NCBI GenBank assembly: GCA_027665725.1
Contig: JAQDDS010000004.1
Location: forward strand, 1 to 64,000
Direction: 5' to 3'
Source of the DNA: Streptococcaceae bacterium AF77-01CM03A
GTDB taxonomy: Bacteria; Bacillota; Bacilli; Lactobacillales; Streptococcaceae
Length of the DNA: 64,000 nucleotides
Shown one piece after another: positions 1 to 10,175 of the stretch (position 1 is the stretch's first letter; the number at the start of each line of letters is the position of its first letter). The position numbers and the translations under genes are program-made. The notes under the pieces are model-generated. The model was not told the origin of the DNA and ran no database searches. It saw only the letters and a program-made list of their open reading frames with translations.

Positions 1-4
1 AGCT

Positions 5-46
5 TGTCAACTCTTTCTATTATACCGACTTTTTTTGCCTTGTCAA
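5..46 (-). promoter_or_regulatory. Strong tandem sigma-A promoter reading off the left edge, rRNA-operon type
   Basis: On the minus strand TTGACA (41-46) and TATAAT (19-24) are separated by 16 bp; both hexamers match consensus exactly. A second TTGACA (5-10) starts 8 bp beyond the first -10, with its own -10 outside the window. Tandem consensus promoters of this kind normally precede rRNA operons. In S. pneumoniae an rRNA operon with comX lies just past ftsH (recalled synteny). The gene itself is outside the window, so the assignment is inference. Confidence 0.6.
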
Positions 47-110
47 GATATTGGGTTTATTTTTCTGAAATTTTTTTACTGTTTTTCATAGATTAGTTTT
101 TATAATCAGA

Positions 111-138
111 AAGAGAGGATATAATAGTATCCTCTCTT
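111..138 (-). terminator. Terminator after ftsH
   Basis: An 11-bp perfect stem (111-121 with 128-138) and 6-nt loop lie just below the ftsH stop codon. On the minus strand the stem is followed by a short T run. It closes the long pth-to-ftsH operon and insulates it from the strong promoter at 5-46. Confidence 0.7.
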
Positions 139-158
139 GTATCTTGTCTACTAATATT

Positions 159-2117
159 TTAGTTTTCTTCAGCCATTTTTGATTTGACTTCATCATATGA
201 TAGGGCACGTGATTCCTCTTCTATTGATTCAGGCATTTTCCCTGTTTCGTAAAGAGATTTAATTTGTGTACTATCCAATGTTTCATATTTCAATAAGGCT
301 TCTGCAATTAATTTATGTGTTTCACGATTTGATTGAATAATTTCAGCTGCTTTATTACGTGCTTCATTTAACAATGCTCGAACTTCTTCGTCAATTTCAT
401 AAGCTGTACGCTCTGAAATAGATTTTTGTGGAGTTTGAGCACCAAACATTGCATGATTTCCTTCGTATTGAACAGGTCCAAGTTTTTCACTCATACCATA
501 CTCGGTAACCATTGCACGCGCCATTTGTGTAGCTTGTTCAAAGTCGTTTGATGCACCTGTAGTTTGGACATTAAAGATAATCTCTTCAGCTACACGACCA
601 CCCATTAAACCTGCCAATTGCTCTTTCATGTCTTCTTTAGATAGAAGCATTTGATCCTCTTTAGGAAGTGCAATCATGTAACCACCTGCACGTCCACGTG
701 GTACAATGGTAACTTTGTGAACAACACGGGCATTTGACAAGACTAAACCAACAATGGTATGTCCAGCCTCGTGATAAGCAACCAATTCACGTTCTCTTTG
801 TGATACTGTTTTATCTTTCTTAGATGGTCCAGCAATCACTCTATCTTCTGCCTCATCAATATCTGAAGCATCAATGACTGACTTGTTGCGACGGGCTGCA
901 ACCAAGGCTGCCTCATTTAGAACATTTTCCAAGTCAGCTCCCACAAAACCTGGAGTTTGTTGTGCTACTAACTTCAAATCTACATCTTCTGCTAGAGGTT
1001 TATTTCTAGCATGGACTTTCAAAATCGCTTCGCGTCCCTTAACATCTGGACGACCAACCAATACTTTTCTATCAAAACGACCTGGACGAAGAAGGGCTGG
1101 ATCTAGAACATCTGAACGGTTCGTTGCTGCAATAACAATGATTCCTTCATTTCCTTCAAAACCATCCATTTCAATCAAGAGTTGGTTCAAGGTTTGTTCA
1201 CGTTCGTCATTACCTCCACCAAGACCGACACCACGTTGTCGACCAACGGCATCAATTTCATCAATGAAGATAATAGCTGGTGCTGCTTTTTTAGCGTCCT
1301 CAAAAAGTGAACGTACACGGCTGGCACCGACACCGACAAACATTTCTACGAAGTCAGAACCTGAAATACTAAAGAATGGTACTCCAGCTTCTCCTGCTAC
1401 TGCTTTAGCAAGTAATGTTTTACCAGTTCCCGGAGGTCCTTCTAAGAGAACACCAGCTGGGATACGAGCACCTAATTTTGTAAAGCGTTTTGGATCTTTC
1501 AAGAATTCAACAACTTCAACAAGTTCTTGTTTTTCTTCTTCAGCTCCTGCTACATCTGAAAAGCGTACTTTGATATCTTCCTTATTAGCAGCCTTAGCTT
1601 TACTGCGTCCAAAGCTCATCGGATTGCGTCCGCTATTTCCTCCCATATTTCCCATCATAGAAAATAGGAAGAAGAATAAAATAGCAAATGGCACTACCGA
1701 AACTAGGATGTTAATCCACATACCACTAGAGCTTTCGTGCTTGACTTCAACTTGTGTTTGGTGTTCACCAGCTAGTTTTTGCAATTCCGCTACAGTAGTA
1801 TCCGATGGAAGAATAATACTTGTAAATTTTTCTACTCTTGTTGCAGAAGGTGTGAAAAACTGAATACCTGTTTCCGGTTTTTCTGTTTTAGCAGTTTTAT
1901 AGACACCAGACACTTCAATAACACTACCACTTGGTTGATAGGTTATTTCTTTTACATTGTCGTTAGTGATTTCCTGCACCAATTCTGAGTATTTAATTTG
2001 TTGACTGTGCCCGGCGGCTCTTCCAGCGAAAAAGTACTGGAATCCTGTTACTAGCAAGAAAATCATCAACAAATAAAGAAATGGATTTTTTATAAAACCA
2101 TTATTTTGTTTTTGCAT
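159..2117 (-). CDS. ftsH: ATP-dependent zinc metalloprotease FtsH
   Basis: Membrane-anchored AAA+ protease that degrades misassembled membrane proteins and some short-lived cytosolic proteins. The 652-residue protein has a TM segment near residues 12-30, an extracytoplasmic domain, and a second TM near 134-152. The AAA module has Walker A GPPGTGKT (about 227-234), FIDEIDA as Walker B, and the second region of homology ending in RPGRFDR. The peptidase domain carries the zinc motif HEAGH near residue 450. The length is normal for the family. It is the last gene of the operon, 16 bp after hpt; the hpt-ftsH pairing is common in Firmicutes. Confidence 0.97.
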   Translation of the reverse strand: MQKQNNGFIKNPFLYLLMIFLLVTGFQYFFAGRAAGHSQQIKYSELVQEITNDNVKEITYQPSGSVIEVSGVYKTAKTEKPETGIQFFTPSATRVEKFTSIILPSDTTVAELQKLAGEHQTQVEVKHESSSGMWINILVSVVPFAILFFFLFSMMGNMGGNSGRNPMSFGRSKAKAANKEDIKVRFSDVAGAEEEKQELVEVVEFLKDPKRFTKLGARIPAGVLLEGPPGTGKTLLAKAVAGEAGVPFFSISGSDFVEMFVGVGASRVRSLFEDAKKAAPAIIFIDEIDAVGRQRGVGLGGGNDEREQTLNQLLIEMDGFEGNEGIIVIAATNRSDVLDPALLRPGRFDRKVLVGRPDVKGREAILKVHARNKPLAEDVDLKLVAQQTPGFVGADLENVLNEAALVAARRNKSVIDASDIDEAEDRVIAGPSKKDKTVSQRERELVAYHEAGHTIVGLVLSNARVVHKVTIVPRGRAGGYMIALPKEDQMLLSKEDMKEQLAGLMGGRVAEEIIFNVQTTGASNDFEQATQMARAMVTEYGMSEKLGPVQYEGNHAMFGAQTPQKSISERTAYEIDEEVRALLNEARNKAAEIIQSNRETHKLIAEALLKYETLDSTQIKSLYETGKMPESIEEESRALSYDEVKSKMAEEN

Positions 2118-2133
2118 TCAACAACTTACCCTT

Positions 2134-2676
2134 CTATTTTGAGTAAACTTCCTCTTTCAATACGCCTACATAAGGAAGGTTACGATAATTTTCATTATAG
2201 TCTAAACCATAGCCTACAACGAATTCATTTGGAATTGTAAAACATGTATAATCTGCTTCAATTTCTACAGTACGTCCTTCTGGTTTATCCAGCATAGTAA
2301 CAATCTTAACAGACGCTGCTTCTCTAGCAGTAAACATATCTCTCAAGCTTTTTAATGTTTGTCCAGTATCAATAATATCTTCTACAAAGACAATGTGTCT
2401 ACCTTTAACATCTTGAGTGACATCTTGTTTGATATTAATGACACCACTACTTACAGTTCCACCATGATAACTAGAAACCATCATAAAATCCATTTCAAGA
2501 TGAGTGTCGATATATTTGACTAATTCTGCCATAAAAGGAATAGATCCTTTTAAAATTCCAACTAAAATCGGATTTTTCCCTTCATAATCTTTTGTTAATT
2601 GAGCACCTAATTTTTTAGCAGCTTCTGTAATTTCTTCTTGTGAAATCAAAATCTTCTTGATATCTTGTTCTAACAT
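2134..2676 (-). CDS. hpt: Hypoxanthine-guanine phosphoribosyltransferase
   Basis: Purine salvage enzyme that converts hypoxanthine or guanine plus PRPP to IMP or GMP in the cytoplasm. At 180 residues it has the length of bacterial HPRTs. The PRPP-binding loop [13 protein letters not shown] is clear, as is the downstream DKPEGR segment. It starts 4 bp after the tilS stop, so it is probably translationally coupled. The tilS-hpt-ftsH order is widely conserved in Firmicutes, which supports all three calls. Confidence 0.96.
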   Translation of the reverse strand: MLEQDIKKILISQEEITEAAKKLGAQLTKDYEGKNPILVGILKGSIPFMAELVKYIDTHLEMDFMMVSSYHGGTVSSGVINIKQDVTQDVKGRHIVFVEDIIDTGQTLKSLRDMFTAREAASVKIVTMLDKPEGRTVEIEADYTCFTIPNEFVVGYGLDYNENYRNLPYVGVLKEEVYSK

Positions 2677-2680
2677 GATT

Positions 2681-3958
2681 TTACCTATCTATTTTTTCTA
2701 TATAAAGTATAGTGTTCATTATATCATTTTTCATTTTTATACTCAAATCACTGAGTTCAATTCCTAAAATTGAACAAATCTTTCCGAATTGCTCAACAAT
2801 AATCGCATTTTTTCGTTTTTCTGCAGGAATTTTTAAATCAATAAAAAGTCGCCTTACTTTTTTTCGATGACCATTTATTATCAAATAATCACCTGGCTGT
2901 CGATGCCTCAAAATCAATGATGTTTCACGGGAAACATTTATTTGTTGAACATTTTCGCCTTTTAGAGGAATTCCAAATGAAAATAGAAAACCTTCATAAT
3001 AAACTTGATTTTGATAGTTTAACACACACTCACTACTTTTTTCATCAGACTTTGGTCTGATTTTACCAATTTGAAAGTGCTGGTATTCTTTTATAAGTTC
3101 ATAACCATTTTTTATACTATGGCGATATTGATTCTTAGTTTTTAAAATATGATGAATTTCTTGAAATTGTTCTCTTGTTACATTTAAATCAGCAAAACGA
3201 CTAAGGTATTGTTGTAGTAAAACTCGTTGCGTTGCTTCACTAAAAGATAAAAACTGAGTTAAATCTTCCACATCAACCGCTTGAGATAATTCAGCCAGAG
3301 CAATTTGATAATCAGAAACTTCTTTTCCAAACTCTAAAATTGCTTTTTTTACCTGAACATTTTCTTTTTCTAACTGTGGCAGATAGAGGTTGCGAATACG
3401 ATTGCGAAGATAGTGATTTTCTTTATTCGTTGGATCTTCAAAATGCTCAATTTTAGGAAAATCCTTCTTATAAAAAGACAACAAAGGACGAATCAACTCT
3501 CCCTTATTAAACGTTTGTCTTTCTTTAATAGCTGATAAATGGTGTAGTCTAACACCTCTAATCAATCGCATAAAGATTGTCTCAACTTGATCATCTGCAT
3601 GATGAGCTGTTACAAGAGCTGTAGATGAAGTTTTCTCCATCACTTCTCTAAAAAAATTATAGCGAAATTGACGAGCATTCGTTTCTGAAAATTCTCCAGT
3701 AAAACAAGCTACATAAATTGGAACTCCAGCTTGTTCAGCTAATTTTCTTAATTCATTTTCTTCCTGATCTGACTCTGGTCGTTGTTTATGATTTACATGA
3801 GCTAAAAACAATTCAATACCAAGTTCTTTTTGATAAGTTGAAAGAAGACGAAAGAGAAACATCGAATCCAATCCACCAGACAAAGCTAGCACAACTCTTG
3901 AATGATCTTTGAAATAATCCTTTTCTAGAAGATGATTTAAAAAATCGCGGTCTCTCAT
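2681..3958 (-). CDS. tilS: tRNA(Ile)-lysidine synthase TilS
   Basis: Modifies C34 of the CAU-anticodon tRNA(Ile) to lysidine, switching it from Met to Ile decoding; essential in most bacteria. The 425-residue protein has an N-terminal PP-loop ATPase with SGGLDS (residues 27-32) and the AHHADDQ segment. A divergent C-terminal tRNA-binding region follows, with RHRQPGDYL as recognisable core. Its start overlaps the preceding gene's stop by 4 bp (ATGA type), so translation is coupled. A parS-like element (2921-2936) sits inside the coding region. Confidence 0.95.
   Translation of the reverse strand: MRDRDFLNHLLEKDYFKDHSRVVLALSGGLDSMFLFRLLSTYQKELGIELFLAHVNHKQRPESDQEENELRKLAEQAGVPIYVACFTGEFSETNARQFRYNFFREVMEKTSSTALVTAHHADDQVETIFMRLIRGVRLHHLSAIKERQTFNKGELIRPLLSFYKKDFPKIEHFEDPTNKENHYLRNRIRNLYLPQLEKENVQVKKAILEFGKEVSDYQIALAELSQAVDVEDLTQFLSFSEATQRVLLQQYLSRFADLNVTREQFQEIHHILKTKNQYRHSIKNGYELIKEYQHFQIGKIRPKSDEKSSECVLNYQNQVYYEGFLFSFGIPLKGENVQQINVSRETSLILRHRQPGDYLIINGHRKKVRRLFIDLKIPAEKRKNAIIVEQFGKICSILGIELSDLSIKMKNDIMNTILYIEKIDR
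2921..2936. promoter_or_regulatory. parS-like ParB-binding site, one mismatch, inside tilS
   Basis: The 16-mer TGTTTCACGGGAAACA differs from parS (TGTTTCACGTGAAACA) by one base in the centre, which breaks the perfect dyad. It lies about 11.5 kb left of the dnaA-proximal origin. Natural functional parS sites with one mismatch are known, but central mismatches usually weaken binding, so activity is uncertain. Confidence 0.5.
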
Positions 3959-5223
3959 TTTAGGACCTCATATACATCCTTAGCAATTTTAGAAATGGTA
4001 TCGTAATCAGAATTTTTGGTAAAGATTGAAATAATGAAAGGAGAATCTGTGTAGACTATTCCCACATCGTGTTTAAATTCATCTGCATCCCCAATTTTAT
4101 GGGCTACCTTAGCAGAAATATTCTTAGCAATCCTCTGATTATCAAAAGCTGTTTGTGATAGGGATTCTAAAACAAAACCATTCTGATTATAAATAGATTC
4201 CATAACTTGACCAGCCATTTTAGCTGAAGCCAACTTATCTGTCACATCCCACTCTTCACCTGCGATAGTAGCCATCTCTTTTTTAAAGGCTTCATCTGAT
4301 TTATTCGTAATATAATAACCAAGAATATTATGGGCTACATTGTCAGATTCTTTCGCTGTCTTTGTAATTAAATCTTTGATAGTGTATTCTTTATTGTCCG
4401 CTGTTTTAGGGAGACTTCCGCTTCCTTCCGGTTTATAAGAACCAGGGAAATCATTAACTTCGGAAACATACTTCAATTTCGTGTCAAGTTGATAATCACC
4501 TTGATTGATTCTTTCCTGAACAGAATAAAGATAAGGTAATTTCATAACACTAGCAGCGTACATTTTCTGATCTTCGTTAATCCCAGCTTCCTTACCTGTA
4601 CTCAATTGTTTCACATAAATAGAAAACTGTTCATTTTGATAATTTGCAGATAGCAACTCTTGTACTTTCTGAATACGATTATCATCATCGGAAATATAAT
4701 CCGTCGAAATCCAGCCCGTTTGCTTGATATGTAAGAATTCACGACCTTCAGCAAAAATAGACATATCTGCTTCAACCTCTTGATAAGCTGCTAAAGTAGA
4801 CTTTAATTCTTGTTGATCATAAGGACTATTATAAACGACAAATCCTGGTTCTAGCCATACTTGTTTAGAAAAATCGTTTACGATGGAACTATCGTATAAA
4901 AGTCGTTTATCAGCCATCACAAATTGATTATTTGACAATTTAAACACAGGCTGTCCTTGTTTATTTAATCGCCATTCTAAAACAGATAATTTTGTTTCTG
5001 CATTGACTTTTCCTGATTCTTTAATCAGGTCTTCTGTAGAATAAACTGGCGTCTCACCATAAAATTTTGGAGATTCTATAATATCTTGATAATAAAAATG
5101 ATATGGAGTATGAGTTAAAGAATAAACTTCTTGTTTTGGAATGATAACTGGATTCTCAGTGCTTACTACTTGAACGCTTTTTAGGAAAATAGGAAGTAGT
5201 AATATCACTAAAAATTTACGCAT
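3955..5223 (-). CDS. Exported serine hydrolase of the class A beta-lactamase superfamily, non-resistance type
   Basis: The 422-residue protein begins with a hydrophobic signal or anchor (residues 1-20) and a beta-rich N-terminal half. The C-terminal half resembles class A beta-lactamases: SxxK as SVMK (S225-K228), SDN (293-295), and HKIG (375-378) where lactamases have KTG. In S. pneumoniae an orthologue sits at the same place between divIC and tilS. The substrate is unknown; a peptidoglycan or D-amino-acid ester role is plausible. Resistance should not be inferred. Its start overlaps the small upstream ORF by 8 bp. Confidence 0.8.
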   Translation of the reverse strand: MRKFLVILLLPIFLKSVQVVSTENPVIIPKQEVYSLTHTPYHFYYQDIIESPKFYGETPVYSTEDLIKESGKVNAETKLSVLEWRLNKQGQPVFKLSNNQFVMADKRLLYDSSIVNDFSKQVWLEPGFVVYNSPYDQQELKSTLAAYQEVEADMSIFAEGREFLHIKQTGWISTDYISDDDNRIQKVQELLSANYQNEQFSIYVKQLSTGKEAGINEDQKMYAASVMKLPYLYSVQERINQGDYQLDTKLKYVSEVNDFPGSYKPEGSGSLPKTADNKEYTIKDLITKTAKESDNVAHNILGYYITNKSDEAFKKEMATIAGEEWDVTDKLASAKMAGQVMESIYNQNGFVLESLSQTAFDNQRIAKNISAKVAHKIGDADEFKHDVGIVYTDSPFIISIFTKNSDYDTISKIAKDVYEVLK

Positions 5224-5338
5224 TCTTTTTCCCCTCTTCTTCTTGTAGTCGTAACAGATGATTCTTTTGAGCTAACTCATCTAATTTTTCATCTGACTGA
5301 CTTAAAAATTTTTCGACAATATCTAATAAATTTTCCAT
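5216..5338 (-). CDS. Small 40-aa protein between divIC and the lactamase-like gene
   Basis: An ATG at 5338 opens a 40-codon frame ending in TAA at 5216-5218. The peptide starts MENLLDIVEKFLSQSDEKL; it is acidic, leucine-rich, and predicted to be one or two amphipathic helices with no signal or TM. It fills the gap between divIC (stop at 5345) and the lactamase-like gene, overlapping the latter by 8 bp, as expected for a translated operon member. A similarly placed small hypothetical gene exists in S. pneumoniae (recalled). The function is unknown. Confidence 0.7.
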   Translation of the reverse strand: MENLLDIVEKFLSQSDEKLDELAQKNHLLRLQEEEGKKNA

Positions 5339-5344
5339 TTCACA

Positions 5345-5713
5345 TTACCTAGGAAGTAAGTCCGGAATTGTATAAACTTCCTCCCATGTTTTTGAATAAT
5401 AATATTTTGCACGAGAATATTTAGCCGCATAGGATTCGTCTTTTAGCTTAGTTGCTAAACTAGCTTCTTTATCCTTTTCATCGCTCAAGTCCTGATATTG
5501 TTTTTTCAAATCAGCTAGTTGCTGGCGACGTGTTAGTAATTGTTGGTAACTTTGTGCTAAATTGTAAGTTGGTAAGATGAATAGCAACATAATCAAAATC
5601 AAAACCCAACCCATAAAACGATTACGTTTTTGACGTTCTTTCATCATGTATTTACGTCGTTGGTGTTCATTTTGAATAAATGAATTATTCATTTGGACTA
5701 TTTTTTTATACAT
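5345..5713 (-). CDS. divIC: Septum formation initiator protein DivIC
   Basis: Bitopic division protein that joins FtsL and DivIB at the septum. The 122-residue chain has a basic cytoplasmic N-terminus, one TM segment (about 34-54), and an extracellular coiled coil (about 55-90) followed by a short C-terminal domain ending IPDLLPR, typical of streptococcal DivIC. Its ATG overlaps the stop of the upstream S4-domain gene by 8 bp. The operon context (mfd, rqcP, divIC) is the same as in other streptococci. Confidence 0.9.
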   Translation of the reverse strand: MYKKIVQMNNSFIQNEHQRRKYMMKERQKRNRFMGWVLILIMLLFILPTYNLAQSYQQLLTRRQQLADLKKQYQDLSDEKDKEASLATKLKDESYAAKYSRAKYYYSKTWEEVYTIPDLLPR

Positions 5714-5972
5714 CGTCTTCTACCCTTGTTTCACTGATAATTTCATACATTCCAGCTGCATCTTCTTTTTTTGTGCTATCTTTCATTTCCAGCACCTTTA
5801 CAAGTAACAACTTATTTCCAAAGCGAATTTCAACCTGATCATTGATTTTTAAATCTGTTGAACTTTTAGCAAGGATTCCATTTACCTTGATTCGTCCTTT
5901 GTCTGCAACTTCCTTCGCTACCGTACGGCGTTTAATAATTCGTGATACTTTTAAATATTTATCTAATCTCAT
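5706..5972 (-). CDS. rqcP: S4-domain ribosome quality control factor RqcP (YabO/Hsp15-like)
   Basis: Small S4 RNA-binding protein; the RqcP/YabO family works with RqcH on stalled 50S-peptidyl-tRNA complexes to add C-terminal alanine tails. The start [12 protein letters not shown] at 5972 is preferred over an upstream in-frame codon because GAGG lies 9 nt before it and homologues begin there, giving 88 residues. The S4 fold covers most of the first 60 residues, ending near VKVLEM. It sits between mfd and divIC, as usual in Bacilli. Confidence 0.88.
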   Translation of the reverse strand: MRLDKYLKVSRIIKRRTVAKEVADKGRIKVNGILAKSSTDLKINDQVEIRFGNKLLLVKVLEMKDSTKKEDAAGMYEIISETRVEDDV

Positions 5973-6037
5973 CTTATAATACCTCAAATTATTATTGTAC
6001 CATTTTTATCCCTTTTATAGAAGAAAAAAGGTAATCC

Positions 6038-9000
6038 CTAATGTGACTCTTTTAAGTCTTTTATCTTCGCTAACGATTCTCCAAAGGTTAAGAGTCCTTC
6101 TAAAATCTCATAGTCTTTTTTATTTCGAATATCAAAAACAACTTCGATTAAACCTTGATTTTCAGAAATATTAGCCTTCAAACTTGTCTGAGAAAGAGCC
6201 TGGAAATAATCTTGAGTTAAAAATAGTTGTTGCGATATTTTTTCAAATTGAATGACAAGCTTATTATTTCTTCTTTCAACACGATTGACAAAGACTTTAT
6301 CAAGATAAGCTTTAGCTAATCCAATTTCTAAGAGATAGGCAACTACATCTGGATACTCTCCGAATCGGTCTATCAACTCATCTTGCAATTCTTCATAGTT
6401 GATACGATTATCAATTTGACGAATTCTCTTGTAAATCTCAATTTTATGTCTCTCGTCCGAAATATACTCATCTGGAAGATAAGCATCAATTTGTAGAATT
6501 AACTCAGCATTCCCTTTTTCACGTTTCTTGTCAGTTCCATTTTTCTTAGCAATTGCTTCCTCAAGTAACTGAGAATACAATTCAAAACCAACTGAATCAA
6601 TAAAACCAGACTGCGAACTTCCTAAAAGATTACCTGCCCCACGGATGGACAAATCACGCATGGCAATTTTAAAACCAGAACCCAATTCAGTGAAACCTTT
6701 AATTGCCTCCAATCTCTTCTCAGAAACTTCTGTCAATGATTTATCTGGTCGATACATGAGATAGGCATAAGCAATACGATTACTACGACCAACCCGACCT
6801 CTTAATTGATACAAGGTAGACAGACCCATGTGATCCGCATTTTCGATAAACAAGGTATTGGCATTTGGAATGTCTACTCCTGTTTCAATGATTGTTGTTG
6901 TTACTAAAATATCATATTCACCTTCAATAAAGTCAAGTAGTGTATTCTCCAAACGAATTTCACTCATTTGACCATGAACAAAACCAATAGAAGCTTCTGG
7001 AATCAGTTCTTGTAACTCTGAAACCTTCTTTTCAATCGTGTCAACTTTATTGTAAAGATAGTAAACCTGACCACCACGATCAATTTCTCTCAATACAGCA
7101 TCTCGAATGACACGATCATTCTGTTCAAGGACATAGGTTTGTACAGGATATCGATTGGTTGGGGGAGTTTCGATGACAGATAAATCTCGAATACCTAGCA
7201 TAGACATATGTAGAGTTCGCGGAATTGGTGTAGCTGTCAAGGTTAAAACATCAACCTTCTTTTTTAATTCCTTGAGTGCTTCTTTATGTTTGACACCAAA
7301 ACGTTGTTCCTCGTCGATGATAATCAAGCCTAAATCTGCAAATTCAACATCTTTAGACAAAACTCGATGGGTTCCTATCAGTATATCAACTTGGCCTTTT
7401 TTCAATTTCTCAAGTGTTTCAGTCTGTTCTTTTTTACTTCTAAAACGACTCAAAACATCTACATTGACAGCAAACTGCTCAAATCTTTCCTTGAAATTAC
7501 TATAATGTTGCTGAGCAAGAACTGTAGTTGGTACTAAAACAACAACCTGTTTATGATTATTGACAGCCTTAAAAGAAGCCCTCATAGCAACTTCTGTCTT
7601 ACCAAAACCAACATCTCCAACTAAAAGTCTATCCATTGGTTGAGAATTTTGCATATCCCTTTTAATTTCATCTATACTTCGAAGTTGGTCCTCAGTTTCA
7701 ACATAAGGGAAAGCCTCATCAAAAGCAACTTGATCTTCATCATCTTTTGAAAATGCAAAACCTTCAAGTTGACTCCTCTCTGCATATAACTTAATTAAGT
7801 CATCTGCAATGTCTTCAACTTGATTTTTAACTTTTTGCTTAGCTTTTTTAAACCGTCCATCGTTTAACTTGTTTAACTTTGGAGCCTTACCGTCACTTGA
7901 AACATACTTAGAAAGAGTCTGTATCTGCTCAACAGGGATAGAAATTCGATCTCCATTTTGGTATTGGACACTTACATAATCTCGGTGAATCCCTTTGAGT
8001 TCAATCGTTTCGATTCCTAAATATTGGCCAATACCATGAATTTGGTGAACAACATAGTCTCCTTTTTGGAGTTCATTATAGTCCTTTAATCGCTCAGCAT
8101 TACTGATATTCTGTCTTCTATATTTACGTTTAATCTTCTTTTTGAAAATTTCATATTCAGTGATGAATACAAGATTCTCATCTACAAAATGAAAGCCGTG
8201 ACGAAGATTTCCTTCAATAAGGTTGACAGCTCCTTTACAGACTTTATTCTCACTAATATTATCAACTTTTATGTCATATTCTTCTAAAATACTTGACAAT
8301 TTTTTTAGTTCATTCTCGCTACTTGACTGAAGAACAATCGTATACTTTAATTTTTTATAACGCTCAATTTCTTCTTTCAGAAAAGAAAACTGATTGAAGA
8401 ACTCTTGCATTGGATATTGATTAAATTGATAAAGATGATCAAATTTTAGATTTCCAAGTCCTTTTTGAAAATTAGAAAAGAAGCTAGCAGGTAAATATTT
8501 TTTAAATTGACTTTCTACATCAGCAAAATATTGTAAACTTGATACAGCTTTACTATTATGTAAATCCTCTGTAAAGTAGCTAGCTGTTTCCTTATCAAAA
8601 ACATCATATTGATTCATGATTTTTTGAAAATCATCAAAGATAATAGGCGCTTGGTTCAAGTAGTCAATCAAGGTCCACTGTTTTTTATACAAAACAGATA
8701 AAAACTTTCGAATATCTGCATGAAAAACTTGCTCTTTCGTGCAACTAAAAACTTCTTCTAGGTAAGACTTTACAGTTGGTGACAATGTCTTGTCAATCTC
8801 TTTTTCTAAAAATTCATGACCACGATGATAATCTTCAGCAGTTAGTAAAATATCACTAGCGGGATATATAGAAATTTCAGGGCGACCTTCCTTTGATAAT
8901 TGTGTCTCTGCATCAAATTCTCTAATTCCATCTATTTCATCACCGAAAAATTCAATTCGGTAAGGAGATATTTGTGAGGTTTCAAAGATATCTAAAATAT

Positions 9001-9529
9001 CCCCTCGAAGACTAAATTCACCTTGACTCTGAACTTGTGTAACTTTCTTATAACCAAGGGCAGTTAACTTATTTTTTAATTCTCTTTGTTCACACTCTTG
9101 TCCGACTTGCAGTTTTAAAACACTATCATCGAAAATCTTAGGATCAGGCAAGAATATACGACTAGCTGCCATGTTGCAAACTAATATTCCTTTTTGAGAT
9201 TTATCTCTTAGAAAACGTAAGGCTTCAACGCGAGAAAAAATCTTTTCTTGTGACGATACTAAAAATTCTACCATCGGTGAATCATCTACTAAAAATGGAT
9301 AAACCATATCAGTACCCAGGATAGAAATTAAATCATTTACTAGACGCTCAGCCTCTCCATAAGTAGATGTCATCACTAAAATCTTGCTATGATTTTTAAC
9401 ACTACTTGCAATTGCTAAAGACTTTGCTGAACCAGAAAGACCTAGTAGTAATTGTCTCTGCTTGAAAGATAAATGCTCATTCCATGATTGTATCTGCTTG
9501 TTCTCTAAAAAGAATTCGATTAATGACAT
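6038..9529 (-). CDS. mfd: Transcription-repair coupling factor Mfd
   Basis: Displaces stalled RNA polymerase at DNA lesions and recruits UvrA. Visible parts in order are a UvrB-like N-terminal half, the RNAP-interacting domain with GDYVVHQIHGIGQYLGIE, and RecG-type motor domains with Walker A GDVGFGKTE and box DEEQ. A TRCF C-terminal domain ends the protein. The start MSLIEFF (9529) matches homologues and gives 1163 residues. In-frame ATG 9541 and TTG 9565 are alternatives; the latter would overlap pth by 32 bp. The gene follows pth directly. Confidence 0.95.
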   Translation of the reverse strand: MSLIEFFLENKQIQSWNEHLSFKQRQLLLGLSGSAKSLAIASSVKNHSKILVMTSTYGEAERLVNDLISILGTDMVYPFLVDDSPMVEFLVSSQEKIFSRVEALRFLRDKSQKGILVCNMAASRIFLPDPKIFDDSVLKLQVGQECEQRELKNKLTALGYKKVTQVQSQGEFSLRGDILDIFETSQISPYRIEFFGDEIDGIREFDAETQLSKEGRPEISIYPASDILLTAEDYHRGHEFLEKEIDKTLSPTVKSYLEEVFSCTKEQVFHADIRKFLSVLYKKQWTLIDYLNQAPIIFDDFQKIMNQYDVFDKETASYFTEDLHNSKAVSSLQYFADVESQFKKYLPASFFSNFQKGLGNLKFDHLYQFNQYPMQEFFNQFSFLKEEIERYKKLKYTIVLQSSSENELKKLSSILEEYDIKVDNISENKVCKGAVNLIEGNLRHGFHFVDENLVFITEYEIFKKKIKRKYRRQNISNAERLKDYNELQKGDYVVHQIHGIGQYLGIETIELKGIHRDYVSVQYQNGDRISIPVEQIQTLSKYVSSDGKAPKLNKLNDGRFKKAKQKVKNQVEDIADDLIKLYAERSQLEGFAFSKDDEDQVAFDEAFPYVETEDQLRSIDEIKRDMQNSQPMDRLLVGDVGFGKTEVAMRASFKAVNNHKQVVVLVPTTVLAQQHYSNFKERFEQFAVNVDVLSRFRSKKEQTETLEKLKKGQVDILIGTHRVLSKDVEFADLGLIIIDEEQRFGVKHKEALKELKKKVDVLTLTATPIPRTLHMSMLGIRDLSVIETPPTNRYPVQTYVLEQNDRVIRDAVLREIDRGGQVYYLYNKVDTIEKKVSELQELIPEASIGFVHGQMSEIRLENTLLDFIEGEYDILVTTTIIETGVDIPNANTLFIENADHMGLSTLYQLRGRVGRSNRIAYAYLMYRPDKSLTEVSEKRLEAIKGFTELGSGFKIAMRDLSIRGAGNLLGSSQSGFIDSVGFELYSQLLEEAIAKKNGTDKKREKGNAELILQIDAYLPDEYISDERHKIEIYKRIRQIDNRINYEELQDELIDRFGEYPDVVAYLLEIGLAKAYLDKVFVNRVERRNNKLVIQFEKISQQLFLTQDYFQALSQTSLKANISENQGLIEVVFDIRNKKDYEILEGLLTFGESLAKIKDLKESH

Positions 9530-9533
9530 TCCC

Positions 9534-10103
9534 TTACCCATTATATTTCTGCATCGTTTTTTCAAAGTTTTTCTCTTGTAAATAATAATTTACAGCATCG
9601 TCAACCTTGTCAATAGACTGTAAAATACCGATATAGTCATCCTTGTCAAATTTACTCAAAACGTGGTGAACAACGGACATTCCTTTTTTAGGTCTACCAA
9701 TACCAATCTTTACACGATTGAATACCTGTGTACCAATATGTTGGATAATCGACTTGATACCATTATGACCACCAGCTGATCCTTTAGCACGAAGTCGAAT
9801 TTTTCCTACTTCCATGTCAAGATCATCGTAAATAATCAGTAAATCTTCGATATCTAAACCATAGTAGGTTAATAAAGCATGAACTGCCTTCCCACTTTCA
9901 TTCATAAAAGTTGTTGGTTTCACTAGATAAATTTTTTCACCATTAAGGAAAAATGAAGCTAATTCAGCTTGGAATATTTTATCGTGTGTAAAGGATACAT
10001 TCTGTTTTTTTGCTAGTTGGTCAATCAACATAAAACCAACATTATGCTTTGTCTCAAAATATTTATCCCCTGGATTTCCCAATCCTACAAGTAATTTTGT
10101 CAT
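9534..10103 (-). CDS. pth: Peptidyl-tRNA hydrolase
   Basis: Releases peptide from peptidyl-tRNA dropped off the ribosome. The 189-residue protein is family length and shows [11 protein letters not shown], the catalytic His in TKHNVGF, FMNESG, and the substrate loop GSAGGHNG. It is the first gene of the operon that runs through mfd to ftsH; the gap to mfd is 4 bp with the preferred mfd start. A GGAAA Shine-Dalgarno lies just before the ATG. Confidence 0.96.
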   Translation of the reverse strand: MTKLLVGLGNPGDKYFETKHNVGFMLIDQLAKKQNVSFTHDKIFQAELASFFLNGEKIYLVKPTTFMNESGKAVHALLTYYGLDIEDLLIIYDDLDMEVGKIRLRAKGSAGGHNGIKSIIQHIGTQVFNRVKIGIGRPKKGMSVVHHVLSKFDKDDYIGILQSIDKVDDAVNYYLQEKNFEKTMQKYNG

Positions 10104-10129
10104 TAAAATTTCCTTTCAAAAGCCAAAAG

Positions 10130-10150
10130 GGTTGGAATTTTTTTCCAACC
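10130..10150 (-). terminator. Hairpin between ychF and pth
   Basis: An 8-bp stem (10130-10137 with 10143-10150) and T-rich loop lie between the ychF stop and the pth start. On the minus strand the tail is CTTTTGGCTTTT, a weak U tract. It probably ends or attenuates ychF transcription before the pth operon. Confidence 0.45.
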
Positions 10151-10175
10151 TAATTGACACTATTAAAAATGTTGA

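Noticed and set aside
874-1863. Long plus-strand ORF opposite ftsH
   Set aside because: It lies wholly antisense to the AAA+ region of ftsH, has low-complexity Ser/Thr/Pro-rich composition and no RBS; a shadow frame.
4303-4312. TACGAATA-like cin-box on the minus strand
   Set aside because: It lies inside the coding region of the lactamase-like gene with no start codon or gene end nearby; a chance match.
3955-5223. Beta-lactam resistance gene
   Set aside because: The lactamase-like fold is encoded in a core housekeeping operon conserved in penicillin-susceptible relatives, and the KTG box is altered.
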